Shown here: in pieces, positions 53,438-62,751 of the stretch
Position numbering within the stretch: the stretch's first letter is position 1
How the letters are laid out: each line of letters begins with the position of its first letter
Assembly (NCBI GenBank): GCA_934364985.1
Contig: CAKRMU010000008.1
Coordinates: forward strand, 1 to 64,000
Direction: 5' to 3'
Length of the DNA stretch: 64,000 nt
From: an uncultured Porphyromonas sp.
Lineage (GTDB): Bacteria > Bacteroidota > Bacteroidia > Bacteroidales > Porphyromonadaceae
Translations under genes and position numbers: made by a program
The notes under the pieces: generated by a model
Database searches by the model: none
What the model was told of the DNA's origin: nothing
The model's input: only the letters and a program-made list of their open reading frames with translations

Positions 53438-55369
53438 ATGGAGGAAAAAGGTAATAGCGACATAAGGGTGATAGAATTATTGGCTCCTGCAGCATCGTTG
53501 GAGGTGGGTAAAGTGGCTTTATCAGCTGGAGCAGATGCGGTGTATATAGGGGCACCGAAGTTTGGAGCAAGGGCATCGGCCGGTGTATCAATAGAGGATA
53601 TTCAGGAGCTTTGTCAGGAAGCCCACATTTACGGAGCAAAGGTATATGTGGCTCTTAATACTATACTTACTGATGACGAACTTACGGAAGCCAAAGAGCT
53701 TGTAACCCGTATTTACGAGGCAGGTGCTGACGCATTGATAGTCCAAGATATGGGACTATGCTCTTCTGATTTGCCACCTTTGCCTCTGCATGCCAGCACA
53801 CAATGCCACAATAATAGCCGTGGTCAGCTTAAGCTTCTTGAAGATATTGGATTTGAGCAAGTGGTGCTACCTCGTGAATGGAGTTGTAGGGATATTGCTA
53901 AGGTTAGAGGAATTACATCGATGCGTCTTGAGGCATTTATACATGGTGCATTGTGTGTATCTTATAGTGGTAGGTGCTATATTTCCGAAGCTTGTCAGGG
54001 CAGAAGTGCTAATCGAGGTGCTTGTGCTCAGTACTGCCGAATGACCTATGATATTGAGGATAAATTGGGTAATAAGCTTTACCGAAACCAGCATTTACTA
54101 TCGCTTAGAGACTTAAATAGGAGCGAAATATTGGAGGATATGCTGGATGCCGGTATCACCTCTTTTAAGATAGAAGGTCGACTAAAAGGGATTGACTATG
54201 TCCGTAATGTCACCAGTCACTATCGCATTCTCCTCGATGAGATTATCAATAGACGTAGTAGCGAATACCGAAGATCCTCTTTTGGAAAAACAGCTCTTAG
54301 CTTTAGTCCTAACCCACAAGGCACATTTTCAAGGTTGTATACCAGCTACAATACACCCCTACATCAGCCCATACAGATATCTGAATTTACACCCTTCACT
54401 AATAAAAGTGTAGGTGAGGAAGTGGGTACTCTCATTAGCCGTAAGGGAAAAAAAGTGACTATAAAAGTCGCATTTAGGGGTATTGATTTAGCTAATGGTG
54501 ATGGACTTTTATTTATTTCTAATAATGATAGTGTGGTCTCTGGTGCCTATGTCAATCAGATCTCTGAGGAAAAGGAGAGGGGTACTAAGAAATTGCTTCT
54601 CTCGCAAGAAGTGTCGGCAAATATGGGTTGTAAGATCTACCGAAACCACAATCATAAACTGACACAATTGCTATTAAAACCAAATGCATCCACACGTAGT
54701 GTCCCCATTGATATTTCTTGCCTTGCTAATAATTCGGGGATCACACTTATGGCAATAGAGGTTAAGAGAAGTACCCTGAGGGCAGAAGTCCATACGGAAA
54801 TAGTACTTGAAAAGGCAAAGAGGGACCATTCTGTGCAAATCGAAAGGACATTATCAAAACTTGGAGATAGCCATTACACTTTGAGAAATTTAGAGATTGA
54901 TAATGGAGGATATTATCTTCCGCCCTCTATACTAACGGATCTACGTCGGCGTTTAGTCGACCAATTAGAGCAACAATCTCAGGATTATGCCAAGGCGAAA
55001 AGGGATAGAGTAGGGATTTTACTTAGGGAAAAAAAGCGACGTTTTTTATCGACTCATCATTCGCGAGAGTGCTATGAGTTGCCAAAAGAATTGGACTTCA
55101 CCTATAACGTAGCCAATAAGGAGGCGGAGCGTTTTTACAGAATTTCAGGTGTTGACGGTACTATTACTCCTGCTCTTGAGGTGCAACGACCTAAGGGGAG
55201 TATCCCTGTTATGTTTACACGTCATTGCCTGAGACACGCACTCGGATATTGCACTAAAGATGGTGTGAAGCCACCTTTTTCGTTGCCGATGTACTTAGTT
55301 CGTGGCAACGAAAGGTTTAGAATAGAGACCGATTGTAAGGAATGCTGTATGATCTTATGGCAGGATTAA
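53438..55369 (+). CDS. U32-family peptidase / tRNA-rRNA hydroxylation-type protein
   Basis: A 643-residue U32 protein. The core begins IELLAPAASLEVGKVALSAG, with ADAVYIGAPKFGARASAG. The cysteine-rich signature HGALCVSYSGRCYIS and RSANRGACAQYCR is typical of U32 members, which bind an iron-sulfur cluster. Members include P. gingivalis PrtC, described as a collagenase, and E. coli RlhA/TrhP, which act in RNA hydroxylation. The RNA role is now the better supported one for close homologues, so I leave the symbol open. The C-terminal extension (residues 400-643) with FTRHCLRHALGYC is the long Bacteroidota form. Confidence 0.88.
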   Translation: MEEKGNSDIRVIELLAPAASLEVGKVALSAGADAVYIGAPKFGARASAGVSIEDIQELCQEAHIYGAKVYVALNTILTDDELTEAKELVTRIYEAGADALIVQDMGLCSSDLPPLPLHASTQCHNNSRGQLKLLEDIGFEQVVLPREWSCRDIAKVRGITSMRLEAFIHGALCVSYSGRCYISEACQGRSANRGACAQYCRMTYDIEDKLGNKLYRNQHLLSLRDLNRSEILEDMLDAGITSFKIEGRLKGIDYVRNVTSHYRILLDEIINRRSSEYRRSSFGKTALSFSPNPQGTFSRLYTSYNTPLHQPIQISEFTPFTNKSVGEEVGTLISRKGKKVTIKVAFRGIDLANGDGLLFISNNDSVVSGAYVNQISEEKERGTKKLLLSQEVSANMGCKIYRNHNHKLTQLLLKPNASTRSVPIDISCLANNSGITLMAIEVKRSTLRAEVHTEIVLEKAKRDHSVQIERTLSKLGDSHYTLRNLEIDNGGYYLPPSILTDLRRRLVDQLEQQSQDYAKAKRDRVGILLREKKRRFLSTHHSRECYELPKELDFTYNVANKEAERFYRISGVDGTITPALEVQRPKGSIPVMFTRHCLRHALGYCTKDGVKPPFSLPMYLVRGNERFRIETDCKECCMILWQD

Positions 55370-55397
55370 GGGTGGCAAAGTTTTGGTAATCATAAAA

Positions 55398-55437
55398 AAG
55401 ATATCTGATATTCATTCAGGTTTATATATGATATCCG
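55398..55437. repeat. Decayed 17/6 repeat array, two units
   Basis: AAGATATCTGATATTCA, spacer TTCAGG, TTTATATATGATATCCG: 17+6+17 in register and with a spacer identical to one in array H. It lies in the convergent gap between the U32 and MBL genes. Confidence 0.55.
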
Positions 55438-55472
55438 CTTTACCTCAGGTAGTACTTGTTAATGGATTAATC

Positions 55473-56330
55473 CTATAAAAGCTGGAAGATTGGAGAGCAT
55501 TCGTTACGCTTCAGTATCGTTATTTGGAGAGTTCCTGTCAATAATTCTTCTTCCCTTTTATAGTTTCGAATCGTATCTTGTAGCGTCTGAAGAGCTAAGT
55601 CGGGGCGATTATTATGACCACTAAGATGGCACAAGGCGAGAAATTTGGTAGTAGAGGTGAGATGCTGAGCGAGGGTATTAGCAGCTTCTTCATTACTAAT
55701 ATGTCCTTCACCACCTGATATTCTGGCTTTTAGTATATAGGGATAAGGTCCTGTCTGAAGTAGCTCACGATCGTAATTGCTCTCAAATACTAAATACTTT
55801 GCAGATTGTATCTCCGTGATGATGGTAGGCGTGACTTCGCCGATGTCGGTGATGAGAGTAAACCTACCCTGAGGGGTATCGATGGCGTAGCCGACATTCT
55901 GTGTAGCATCGTGGGGTACTTCAAATGAGCGAATCTGCATGGCACCAATCTCTATGGTGCTACCTACCTCAACGCTTTTGAGGTAAGCACTAAGTTCGGG
56001 CGACGCATATCGGTGGTAGAGGAGAGCCCTTGCTACATAGGGAGCCGCATATATCCGCCATTGGTATTTATGAGCTAAGCGAACAGCCGAGCGTGTATGG
56101 TCAGCATGGTCGTGGGTAATGAGGATAGCTTTGACTTTAGATATATCTATCGCTTCGTCTCGAATCACTTGTAGAAACTTGCGAATACCTACCCCGGCAT
56201 CTATCAGGATACTGGTATCCTTGTAGGTTAATAAGCCACAATTACCACAGCTCCCGCTACTAAGGCTGACGAAAGAGAGGGGAGAAGTAGTGGTAGATTG
56301 TCGAAAGAGAGGACCTAAATTCTCCTCCAT
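55473..56330 (-). CDS. MBL-fold metallo-hydrolase (YycJ/WalJ-like)
   Basis: A 285-residue metallo-beta-lactamase-fold protein. The SLSSGSCGNCGLL start is characteristic of the YycJ group. ILITHDHADHTRS is the THxHxDH metal motif. FEVPHDATQNVGYAI and LITDIGEV carry further ligands, and FLALCHLSGHNNRP the last His. Members are proposed 5'-exonucleases linked to DNA repair and wall signalling; the substrate here is unproven. A GTG directly precedes the ATG used. It follows the asparaginase gene by six bases and forms a two-gene operon with it. Confidence 0.87.
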   Translation of the reverse strand: MEENLGPLFRQSTTTSPLSFVSLSSGSCGNCGLLTYKDTSILIDAGVGIRKFLQVIRDEAIDISKVKAILITHDHADHTRSAVRLAHKYQWRIYAAPYVARALLYHRYASPELSAYLKSVEVGSTIEIGAMQIRSFEVPHDATQNVGYAIDTPQGRFTLITDIGEVTPTIITEIQSAKYLVFESNYDRELLQTGPYPYILKARISGGEGHISNEEAANTLAQHLTSTTKFLALCHLSGHNNRPDLALQTLQDTIRNYKREEELLTGTLQITILKRNECSPIFQLL

Positions 56331-56336
56331 CACGTG

Positions 56337-57392
56337 CTATTTAGTAAACTCTCCGCGTAGGTTAATATCCATCCAGTACCGTACGTCTTTAGGGTTATCG
56401 CACTGCCCGAGGAGGTACATCAGCTTAGCAGATGCTGCTTCTGTCGTCATATCATATCCGCTAAGCACACCGGCTCTTAAGAGTGTACAGCCCGTCTCAT
56501 ATCGTTTCATCTGAACCTTTCCTTTGGGGCATTGTGTGACATTGACCACGACAATATCGTCAGCGACAGCCTGTCGAATGAGTTTCATAAAACGCTCATT
56601 GGAGGGGGCGTTACCGCTCCCAAAGGTTTCTAATACTATACCTCGTAAGTTGGGAGCGCTGATGCAAGTTTCGATGACCTCAGGGGTTAGTCCTGGGAAA
56701 ATCTTAAGTATGAGGACGTTTGTATCTACTGAAGTGTGGATGTTAATAGGACCTTTTGGGTAAGGAAGTATGACACTTCGGTCAAAGTTGATATCGATAC
56801 CTACATCGGCGAGGTTAGGGTAGTTGGGTGATTGAAATGCGTAAAACTGGTCGGCACTAATCTTGGTACACCGATTTCCTCTTAGCAGTCTATTATTAAA
56901 GAGAACACAGACCTCATTAACGGAGGAATTACCGCTCTCGTCCTTGCTGGCAGCTATCTCGAGTGCTGTTAGTAGGTTGTCTTTGCCATCTGTACGTAGC
57001 TTACCGATCGGTACTTGTGAGCCGGTAAGAATGACGGGTTTTCCTAAGTTTTCAAACATAAAACTTAGGCCCGATGCGGTGTAAGCCATAGTATCTGTGC
57101 CGTGTAATACCACAAAGCCATCGTAGCTATCATAATACTTCAGGATGACTTCGGCTATATGCACCCAAAGGTCGGTGCCGGCATCGCTTGAGTCGAATAG
57201 GGGGTCAAAAGTAATGGTATCTATACCAAAAGGGAGCTGGTTGATCTCCTGTACGTGCTCAGCTACATACGCAAAGTCACATACTTCTAACCCTTTGGTG
57301 ATGGGGTTTTCTACCATACCAATCGTACCTCCGGTATATACTAAGAGTACCTTCGTTCCGTCACTCGACGGATTTGTGGTTATCATTGCCAT
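56337..57392 (-). CDS. ansA: Type I L-asparaginase
   Basis: A 351-residue cytosolic amidohydrolase converting asparagine to aspartate and ammonia. The first catalytic Thr is T23 in YTGGTIGM. The second motif is VLHGTDTMAYTASGLSFM (Thr-Asp pair). GNAPSNERF and the absence of a signal peptide fit type I. Start M1 and M3 (MAMITTNP) are both possible. In an organism expected to grow on peptides it would help use asparagine. It is transcribed with the MBL gene from a -7 box at 57419-57426. Confidence 0.94.
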   Translation of the reverse strand: MAMITTNPSSDGTKVLLVYTGGTIGMVENPITKGLEVCDFAYVAEHVQEINQLPFGIDTITFDPLFDSSDAGTDLWVHIAEVILKYYDSYDGFVVLHGTDTMAYTASGLSFMFENLGKPVILTGSQVPIGKLRTDGKDNLLTALEIAASKDESGNSSVNEVCVLFNNRLLRGNRCTKISADQFYAFQSPNYPNLADVGIDINFDRSVILPYPKGPINIHTSVDTNVLILKIFPGLTPEVIETCISAPNLRGIVLETFGSGNAPSNERFMKLIRQAVADDIVVVNVTQCPKGKVQMKRYETGCTLLRAGVLSGYDMTTEAASAKLMYLLGQCDNPKDVRYWMDINLRGEFTK

Positions 57393-57418
57393 AATAGTTG
57401 ATTTAGTTATAATACTCG

Positions 57419-57426
57419 CAAATATA
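57419..57426 (-). promoter_or_regulatory. -7 box for ansA
   Basis: The complement reads TATATTTG, matching TAnnTTTG, with a leader of about 20 bases. No TTTG at -33. Confidence 0.45.
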
Positions 57427-57530
57427 CCAATTTACTAAATAAGTATTAATTATTCTGTACAATCTTTCGCTTGTATTAGTTCGGGTGACTTACGTGGTCC
57501 CTTAATAATGCTTTTTGGAATATGGTGAAA

Positions 57531-57616
57531 CGGATACCCTATATTCGCTTGAGAGAATTCCGTATATCCATTGAAGTAAATATAGGGTATTCGTTCAGGC
57601 ATATTCTGGGTATCCT
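57531..57616. repeat. 17/6 repeat array H, four units
   Basis: Units are CGGATACCCTATATTCG, AGAATTCCGTATATCCA, TAAATATAGGGTATTCG and CATATTCTGGGTATCCT. Spacers are CTTGAG, TTGAAG and TTCAGG. Unit 1 is complementary to unit 3. It lies between the zupT stop and the ansA promoter. Confidence 0.9.
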
Positions 57617-57635
57617 ATTTTTCAGATATAGGCAT

Positions 57636-58445
57636 TTATAAAACGACAAGGGTAAAAGCCATTATCAGCATGCCGGCAATAAGCCCTAAGATGGCTAAGT
57701 GGTGCTTGCCATACTTTTCGGCAGAAGGGAGAAGCTCATCGAGGGATATGTAGACCATAATGCCTGCAATCACAGCGTTGAGTATGGCAAATAGGCTTGG
57801 TGTAAGAAAGGGTTGTAGCAGTAGGTATCCTATCACAGCCCCTATGGGTTCGGCCAATCCGCTCATAAAGGAGATCCAGAAGGCTTTCTTTTTATTACCC
57901 GTAGCGTAATAAATGGGTACTGATACGGAGATGCCCTCAGGTATGTTATGTATGGCGATGGCTACCGCAATGGGGATGGCGAGGGTAGGGGTATGCAGTG
58001 CGGTGAGAAAGGTGACCATTCCCTCAGGGAAGTTATGGATAGCGATGACGAAAGCAGAGAATATACCGGTGCGGAGTAGGGTATTTGTGTGCTTAGGATT
58101 AGGGTGAATGGCACTGATTTCCTCTACTTCATGGAGCTCATGAGGGTTATCATGCTCTGGGACTAAGAAGTCTATCAGGAGGATGAGAAGTATCCCTCCA
58201 AAGAAAGCTAATAGGGAATAGAGCTGCCCTTTAGAGCCCCCATAGAGCTGTGACATCTCGGAAATGGATGAGGTGTATAGCTCCACAAAGGAGATGTAGA
58301 TCATCACACCAGCCGAAAGCCCTAAGGATAAAGAGAGGAGATTGGTATTGGTTCGTCTGGCAAAAAAGGCGATAGTGCTGCCGATGCCGGTAGATAGTCC
58401 GGCAAAAAGGGTTAGCCCAAAGGCAAAAAGGAGTGAGTTGTCCAT
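57636..58445 (-). CDS. zupT: ZIP-family zinc transporter
   Basis: A 269-residue inner-membrane protein with eight hydrophobic helices. Helix 4 has HNFPEGMVTF and helix 5 has AIHNIPEGISV, the paired HNxPEG metal-binding motifs of ZIP transporters. SGLAEPIGAVIGY is also characteristic. A His/Glu-rich loop (PEHDNPHELHEVEEISAIHP) lies between helices 3 and 4. It imports Zn2+ and other divalent metals into the cytosol. Together with the orphan ZnuA/ZnuC pair it is a second zinc-uptake component in the window. Its start overlaps the murF stop by one base. Confidence 0.94.
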   Translation of the reverse strand: MDNSLLFAFGLTLFAGLSTGIGSTIAFFARRTNTNLLSLSLGLSAGVMIYISFVELYTSSISEMSQLYGGSKGQLYSLLAFFGGILLILLIDFLVPEHDNPHELHEVEEISAIHPNPKHTNTLLRTGIFSAFVIAIHNFPEGMVTFLTALHTPTLAIPIAVAIAIHNIPEGISVSVPIYYATGNKKKAFWISFMSGLAEPIGAVIGYLLLQPFLTPSLFAILNAVIAGIMVYISLDELLPSAEKYGKHHLAILGLIAGMLIMAFTLVVL

Positions 58446-59782
58446 TATTCTTTATAGCCAATGAGATGCCGGAGGATAGGGAGTACTCTCTCAAGTGCTG
58501 TGCTATGTGAGCCTTTGAGGAGTATCAAAGTATCTGGTGATAGATTGACAGACTCCTCCTCAAGATACCGCAATAAGTCGTCGGAAGTATCAAAATGAGC
58601 CATGCGGTGAGGGGCAATATTGCTCAGCTCAGAGCCACAAAGGAGGGGGGTAATATCGGGATGAAGGGAGAGCCAGTTGATGATGGCTTGGTGTTCATAC
58701 CGGCTATCGTCACCTAATTCTTTCATATCACCGAGGATGGCTATTTTGTGTTTGGCCGGTGTGGAGAGTAGGTTTTGGAGAGCTACGATCATACTTGAGG
58801 GGTTGGCGTTGTAGGCATCTGCGATGATCCTTTTATCTTCTTTGCCAATAATTAGTTGAGATCTATGATTGGAGGGATGGTAGCTTTCGATACCCTTTAT
58901 AGCGTATTTAGGATCTACTCCAAGTGCCATGGCGATGGTAAAAGCCGCGAGTATATTGTAGAGGTTATAGCTACCGACGAGGTGGCTGTGTAGCACATAA
59001 ACATTGTTGGAGGTACGGATACGGATCGTCAGATATGGGTCGAGGTCGATGACTTCGCCCTGAATATAACTATCCTCAGCTACGGGTTTAGTACCATAGC
59101 TAAAGAGGTAACCTTTAGACCATTTTGCGGATAGTAGCGAGTCGTCGTGGTTGAGTACGAAGGGGTGGTTGTGCGTGGAGAGGAAGTCAAATAGTTCGCT
59201 TTTAGTAGCTAAAATGCCCTCTTGGCTTCCAAAGCCTTGGAGATGTGCTTTACCGATATTCGTGATAACACCCATTGTAGGGTGTGCAATCTCTACGAGT
59301 TCTTTGATATCTCCTCTTTTGCTCGCCCCCATCTCGATGATAGCTGAGGTGTGCTGAGGCTGGAGGCGGAGTAGGGTAAGGGGCACTCCGATATGGTTAT
59401 TAAGGTTGCCCTCTGTGTATAGGCAATCACCCACATTTTGCATAATGCTGGCAAGGAGCTCCTTAGTGGTGGTCTTGCCATTCGTGCCTGTGATGCCAAC
59501 AATAGGGATATGGCATTGCTTTCGGTGGTATGTTGCTAATCTCTGAAGTGCTGTAAGGGTATCCTCAACGTAGCAGCAACCTTCCTTTTGAGCGAGTTCT
59601 TGCTTTGAGACAATGGCGTATTTAGCACCTCTTTCAAGTGCCATTTGGGCATAGTCATTGCCGTCAAAGTTATCGCCTTTAAGGGCAAAAAAGAGTGACC
59701 CGCTCTCTACTCTGCGGCTATCGGTAGAGACTACTCCGTTGCACTCTAAGTATAATTTGTATATCTCTTGAATCGTATTCAT
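58445..59782 (-). CDS. murF: UDP-N-acetylmuramoyl-tripeptide--D-alanyl-D-alanine ligase
   Basis: A 445-residue Mur ligase adding D-Ala-D-Ala to the muropeptide, the last cytosolic precursor step. The ATP loop is GITGTNGKTTTKELLA. Other motifs are NHIGVPLTLL, EMGASKRGDIKELV, DAYNANPSSM and LGDMKELG. The small N-terminal domain (residues 1-85) has the MurF-type STDSRRVESGSLFFAL. It is transcribed from a complete promoter at 59802-59832 and is coupled to zupT. Confidence 0.96.
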   Translation of the reverse strand: MNTIQEIYKLYLECNGVVSTDSRRVESGSLFFALKGDNFDGNDYAQMALERGAKYAIVSKQELAQKEGCCYVEDTLTALQRLATYHRKQCHIPIVGITGTNGKTTTKELLASIMQNVGDCLYTEGNLNNHIGVPLTLLRLQPQHTSAIIEMGASKRGDIKELVEIAHPTMGVITNIGKAHLQGFGSQEGILATKSELFDFLSTHNHPFVLNHDDSLLSAKWSKGYLFSYGTKPVAEDSYIQGEVIDLDPYLTIRIRTSNNVYVLHSHLVGSYNLYNILAAFTIAMALGVDPKYAIKGIESYHPSNHRSQLIIGKEDKRIIADAYNANPSSMIVALQNLLSTPAKHKIAILGDMKELGDDSRYEHQAIINWLSLHPDITPLLCGSELSNIAPHRMAHFDTSDDLLRYLEEESVNLSPDTLILLKGSHSTALERVLPILRHLIGYKE

Positions 59783-59801
59783 ATTTCATTCATTAGGTAA
59801 G

Positions 59802-59832
59802 CAAAGGTAGGTAAAAAAAGGGTGAGAGCAAA
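59802..59832 (-). promoter_or_regulatory. Complete Bacteroidota promoter of murF-zupT
   Basis: The minus strand reads TTTG (59832-59829), 19 bases, TACCTTTG (59809-59802). This is the full -33/-7 consensus with canonical spacing and the clearest promoter in the window. Confidence 0.8.
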
Positions 59833-59924
59833 TACCCAATTCTTATTAATCATATGAGGTTGATACAAGTCGATTTTATCTGAATATATCTATTTGATTG
59901 TCAATGGGTAGGGATTAGTGAAAA

Positions 59925-60010
59925 CGGATCCCCTAAATTAGCTTGAGTAAATACCTGGAATACGCATTGGCTAATTTAGGGTATCTGTCTCACCAAATAT
60001 AGGGTATCCT
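59925..60010. repeat. 17/6 repeat array I, four units
   Basis: Units are CGGATCCCCTAAATTAG, TAAATACCTGGAATACG, CTAATTTAGGGTATCTG and CAAATATAGGGTATCCT. Spacers are CTTGAG, CATTGG and TCTCAC. Unit 1 is complementary to unit 3. It lies in the divergent gap between murF and the TPR gene. Confidence 0.9.
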
Positions 60011-60134
60011 CTTTTAAAAGGTCTGAAATCGTGGATTGCACACTGCTGTACCTAAAAATTCGTATATTTACGCTCGGATTTAGTAGGGTGGGATAATGTG
60101 CTATTGGCACAGGATACTATTGTAAGCTATTATA

Positions 60135-61892
60135 ATGGGTCATATATTTAATTTCTATATAAGATTGATGGTGCCTTTGCTCCTATCAATTACTGCCGGG
60201 TTAGGGGTGAAGGCTCAGGATTCTGCCGATGCTCGTCAACGCTTTTTGGCGTCTCAGCTCTATATGAGGTCGGCACAAATTGCAGATTCCCCTCAGGAGT
60301 TGTCGTCGCATTTCTCCTACTTATGGATGGCTTATTTAGCCGATAGCACTAATGCATCTATCCGCTATGACTTGGGTGTGGTCCTATTTAATTCGCAGCA
60401 AAAGCAGGGTCTTGATATGGCAGAGCGAGCGCTTGAGGATTTGGGATATGAGTATCATAACGGATTAAATCTGCTCCGGATGGCATCCTTTGTGAAGGAT
60501 TGGGATAAAGTGGAGCAGATTTCTACGAGGCTGTTTAGTGCTCACCCTCGTGACAAGGCTATGATCCGTTCGCTCGTTGATATCTATGCTCGAGCAGGTA
60601 AAAATGATAAAGCACTTGCCCTGCTTCAAGGTATTGCGATGGATGCTAAGGACCCTTATTTGCTCTTTATGGAGGCACAGCTATTGCAAAAGATGGGTAA
60701 TGTGGAGGAGGCAGAGCATATTCTGCAGAGCTATATGGCCAAAAACCCCACAGACGTTATGGCGGCGATGATGCTCATATCCCTTTATGCCGATAGGGGA
60801 GACTACCAGAGGGCAAAACCTATCATGGATGAAATGAGGGAGCGCTATCCTGATAACACTCAATTGGCGAACCTATCCGTGAGTATCTATGCCCTAAAAG
60901 GCGATAACGAAGAGGTGAAAAAAGAACTCCTAAGGGTGGCAACGCAGGAGGGGAGTAATCCTATAGCCTTACAGGAGTTGCTGGATGCGGCAAGACGGAT
61001 GTCAGGTAATCTTTCGCAATTGCTCCCTACGCTGATCGAGGTGGAGCAGGAGCTTACGAAGCTTTATCCAGAGGTAGACCAATTTGCATTGGGGCTGGCA
61101 ACTGATCATTTTCTGCGGTCAGATACCCTTAGTGGTGAGTACGTCTTGAGTGGGTTAGTGGAGAAGGGAACGCACTTAGCATCTCCTTACTACTACTTTA
61201 TTGAAAAATCGGCCAAAGCTGAGGATATTGAGGGGCTTCGGGTGGCTACAGAAAAGGGGCTTCGGGTTTTGCCAAAGGAGGGGTTTTTCCAATTCTATAT
61301 GGCTCTCGTTGAGATCAATAGTGGTGATAGCGTAGCCTATAATGAGCGGATCAAAAATGCTATAAACATAGTCTCTAAAGACGATAAAATGTACGGGCAA
61401 TTGGCGCTTATGAGGGCGGAAGTAGCCATGGAGGAGGAGACGTGGAGCGAGGCAATACCTTACTTTGAGATCGCTGTGGAGAAGGGGATACCTTTGGCGT
61501 ATAATAATTATGCCTATGACCTCACTATCTATGGTAAGGAGAGCGACCTCAATAGAGCTGAAGAATTGAGTAGGCAGGCAGTGCAATTTGATAGCGAGAA
61601 TGCGTCATATCTCGACACCTATGCTTGGATACTTTACCTCAAGGGTGCCTACCCTTTGGCTCGCATTTATATGGAGCGAGCTATTAAGTATGGCGAAAGT
61701 GGGGAGGAGCCGATAGACGCTGTCTATTACCGGCATTATGGTGCTATTTTATCGGCACTTAAGGAATATGATGGTGCTTTGGAGGCCTATAAAGAAGCTC
61801 TGAGGAGAACACCTGAGGACGACCAAGAGGCTCTTAAAGTGATGGAGGATAAGATTAAAGAGATGACGAAAGCACGAGATGAGGCAAAGTAG
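60135..61892 (+). CDS. Periplasmic TPR-repeat protein
   Basis: A 585-residue protein with a signal peptide (LMVPLLLSITAGLGVKA, cleavage near residue 27). Helical repeats with the TPR pattern of about 34 residues follow, for example DKALALLQGIAMDAKDPYLL, then NVEEAEHILQSYMAKNPTDV, then DYQRAKPIMDEMRERYPDNT. The final repeats near 540-575 are DGALEAYKEALRRTPEDDQE. TPR proteins of this kind are scaffolds. The following two genes encode an outer-membrane-type lipoprotein and an EnvC-like protein, so a role in envelope assembly is likely. The exact partner is unknown. The stop overlaps the DUF4292 gene by 14 bases. Confidence 0.82.
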   Translation: MGHIFNFYIRLMVPLLLSITAGLGVKAQDSADARQRFLASQLYMRSAQIADSPQELSSHFSYLWMAYLADSTNASIRYDLGVVLFNSQQKQGLDMAERALEDLGYEYHNGLNLLRMASFVKDWDKVEQISTRLFSAHPRDKAMIRSLVDIYARAGKNDKALALLQGIAMDAKDPYLLFMEAQLLQKMGNVEEAEHILQSYMAKNPTDVMAAMMLISLYADRGDYQRAKPIMDEMRERYPDNTQLANLSVSIYALKGDNEEVKKELLRVATQEGSNPIALQELLDAARRMSGNLSQLLPTLIEVEQELTKLYPEVDQFALGLATDHFLRSDTLSGEYVLSGLVEKGTHLASPYYYFIEKSAKAEDIEGLRVATEKGLRVLPKEGFFQFYMALVEINSGDSVAYNERIKNAINIVSKDDKMYGQLALMRAEVAMEEETWSEAIPYFEIAVEKGIPLAYNNYAYDLTIYGKESDLNRAEELSRQAVQFDSENASYLDTYAWILYLKGAYPLARIYMERAIKYGESGEEPIDAVYYRHYGAILSALKEYDGALEAYKEALRRTPEDDQEALKVMEDKIKEMTKARDEAK

Positions 61893-62751
61893 ATGGTACA
61901 TAATGGTGGTGCTCTGTGGGTTATTGGGCGTCCTCCTCAGTGGATGTGGGGGTACCCTAAAGGGTGTCCAAGTAAATGGAAAACCCTCACTGAGTAAGCA
62001 GGAATTTATACGGCATTATGCGGCCCTCGCTGATTATCCTACCATTAATGCCCGTGGCGACATCTCCTTAATGGTGAAAAGTGCTGATAAGAGCTTCAAT
62101 ATTAATGGGATCGGAATGCGGTGGTACCTGGAGCGAGGTAGGGGGTATGAGCTTTCGGTAAGACCGGTCGCCGTAATGGAGGCCGGTAGGCTTTCGATTA
62201 TCGATGATAAGCTATTAGTATTGGACAGGATTGATAAACTCTATTTCTCCCTCACCAATGCGAGTACCAAGATTAGTAGAGAAATTGGCATAGTGGGCAT
62301 ACATCCTAAGTTTCTTGAAGCCATCGTAGAGTATACGCCTTTTAGCTTTGTGGAGGAGGGAGTGGGGGCTCTTCGTAGGATGGACTTCAAACCGGAAAAA
62401 GATGGTTACTGCTTTAGTGATGATATACAGCGGGGACTATGTTTGATTGAGCACCGTTTTGATACGGGACTAAACCTGCGTTCCTCACATTTGTCAGTAC
62501 GAAATATGGTTGAGGTTTTGGTTACTTATGGTGGGTATTCGTGGGCAGGTAGCTCAGAAGGATTTCGCCCTTTGCCCACATCTTTGCAGGTAGAGGTGAA
62601 GACCTATACTCCTGAGGAGTCTTATTATTTAATCAACTTCGCTCTTAGTAGTGTGGAAGTAGGGAAGCCACACACAATAGATATTACACCGCCAGCAGGG
62701 TATAGACAAGTACAACTACATGAGCTAATAAGGCTGATGAATTCGCTATGA
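61879..62751 (+). CDS. DUF4292 lipoprotein
   Basis: A 290-residue lipoprotein with signal WYIMVVLCGLLGVLLSGC (lipobox LSGC, lipidated C26). It matches the DUF4292 family of Bacteroidota: INARGDISLMVKSADKSFNI near the start, then a LolA/LppX-like beta sheet pattern through residue 200, and VLVTYGGY. The fold suggests binding of a lipid or lipoprotein, but no function is established. It lies between a TPR protein and an EnvC-like protein and overlaps the latter's start by four bases. I chose the ATG at 61879 because it gives a complete signal peptide. Confidence 0.85.
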   Translation: MRQSRWYIMVVLCGLLGVLLSGCGGTLKGVQVNGKPSLSKQEFIRHYAALADYPTINARGDISLMVKSADKSFNINGIGMRWYLERGRGYELSVRPVAVMEAGRLSIIDDKLLVLDRIDKLYFSLTNASTKISREIGIVGIHPKFLEAIVEYTPFSFVEEGVGALRRMDFKPEKDGYCFSDDIQRGLCLIEHRFDTGLNLRSSHLSVRNMVEVLVTYGGYSWAGSSEGFRPLPTSLQVEVKTYTPEESYYLINFALSSVEVGKPHTIDITPPAGYRQVQLHELIRLMNSL

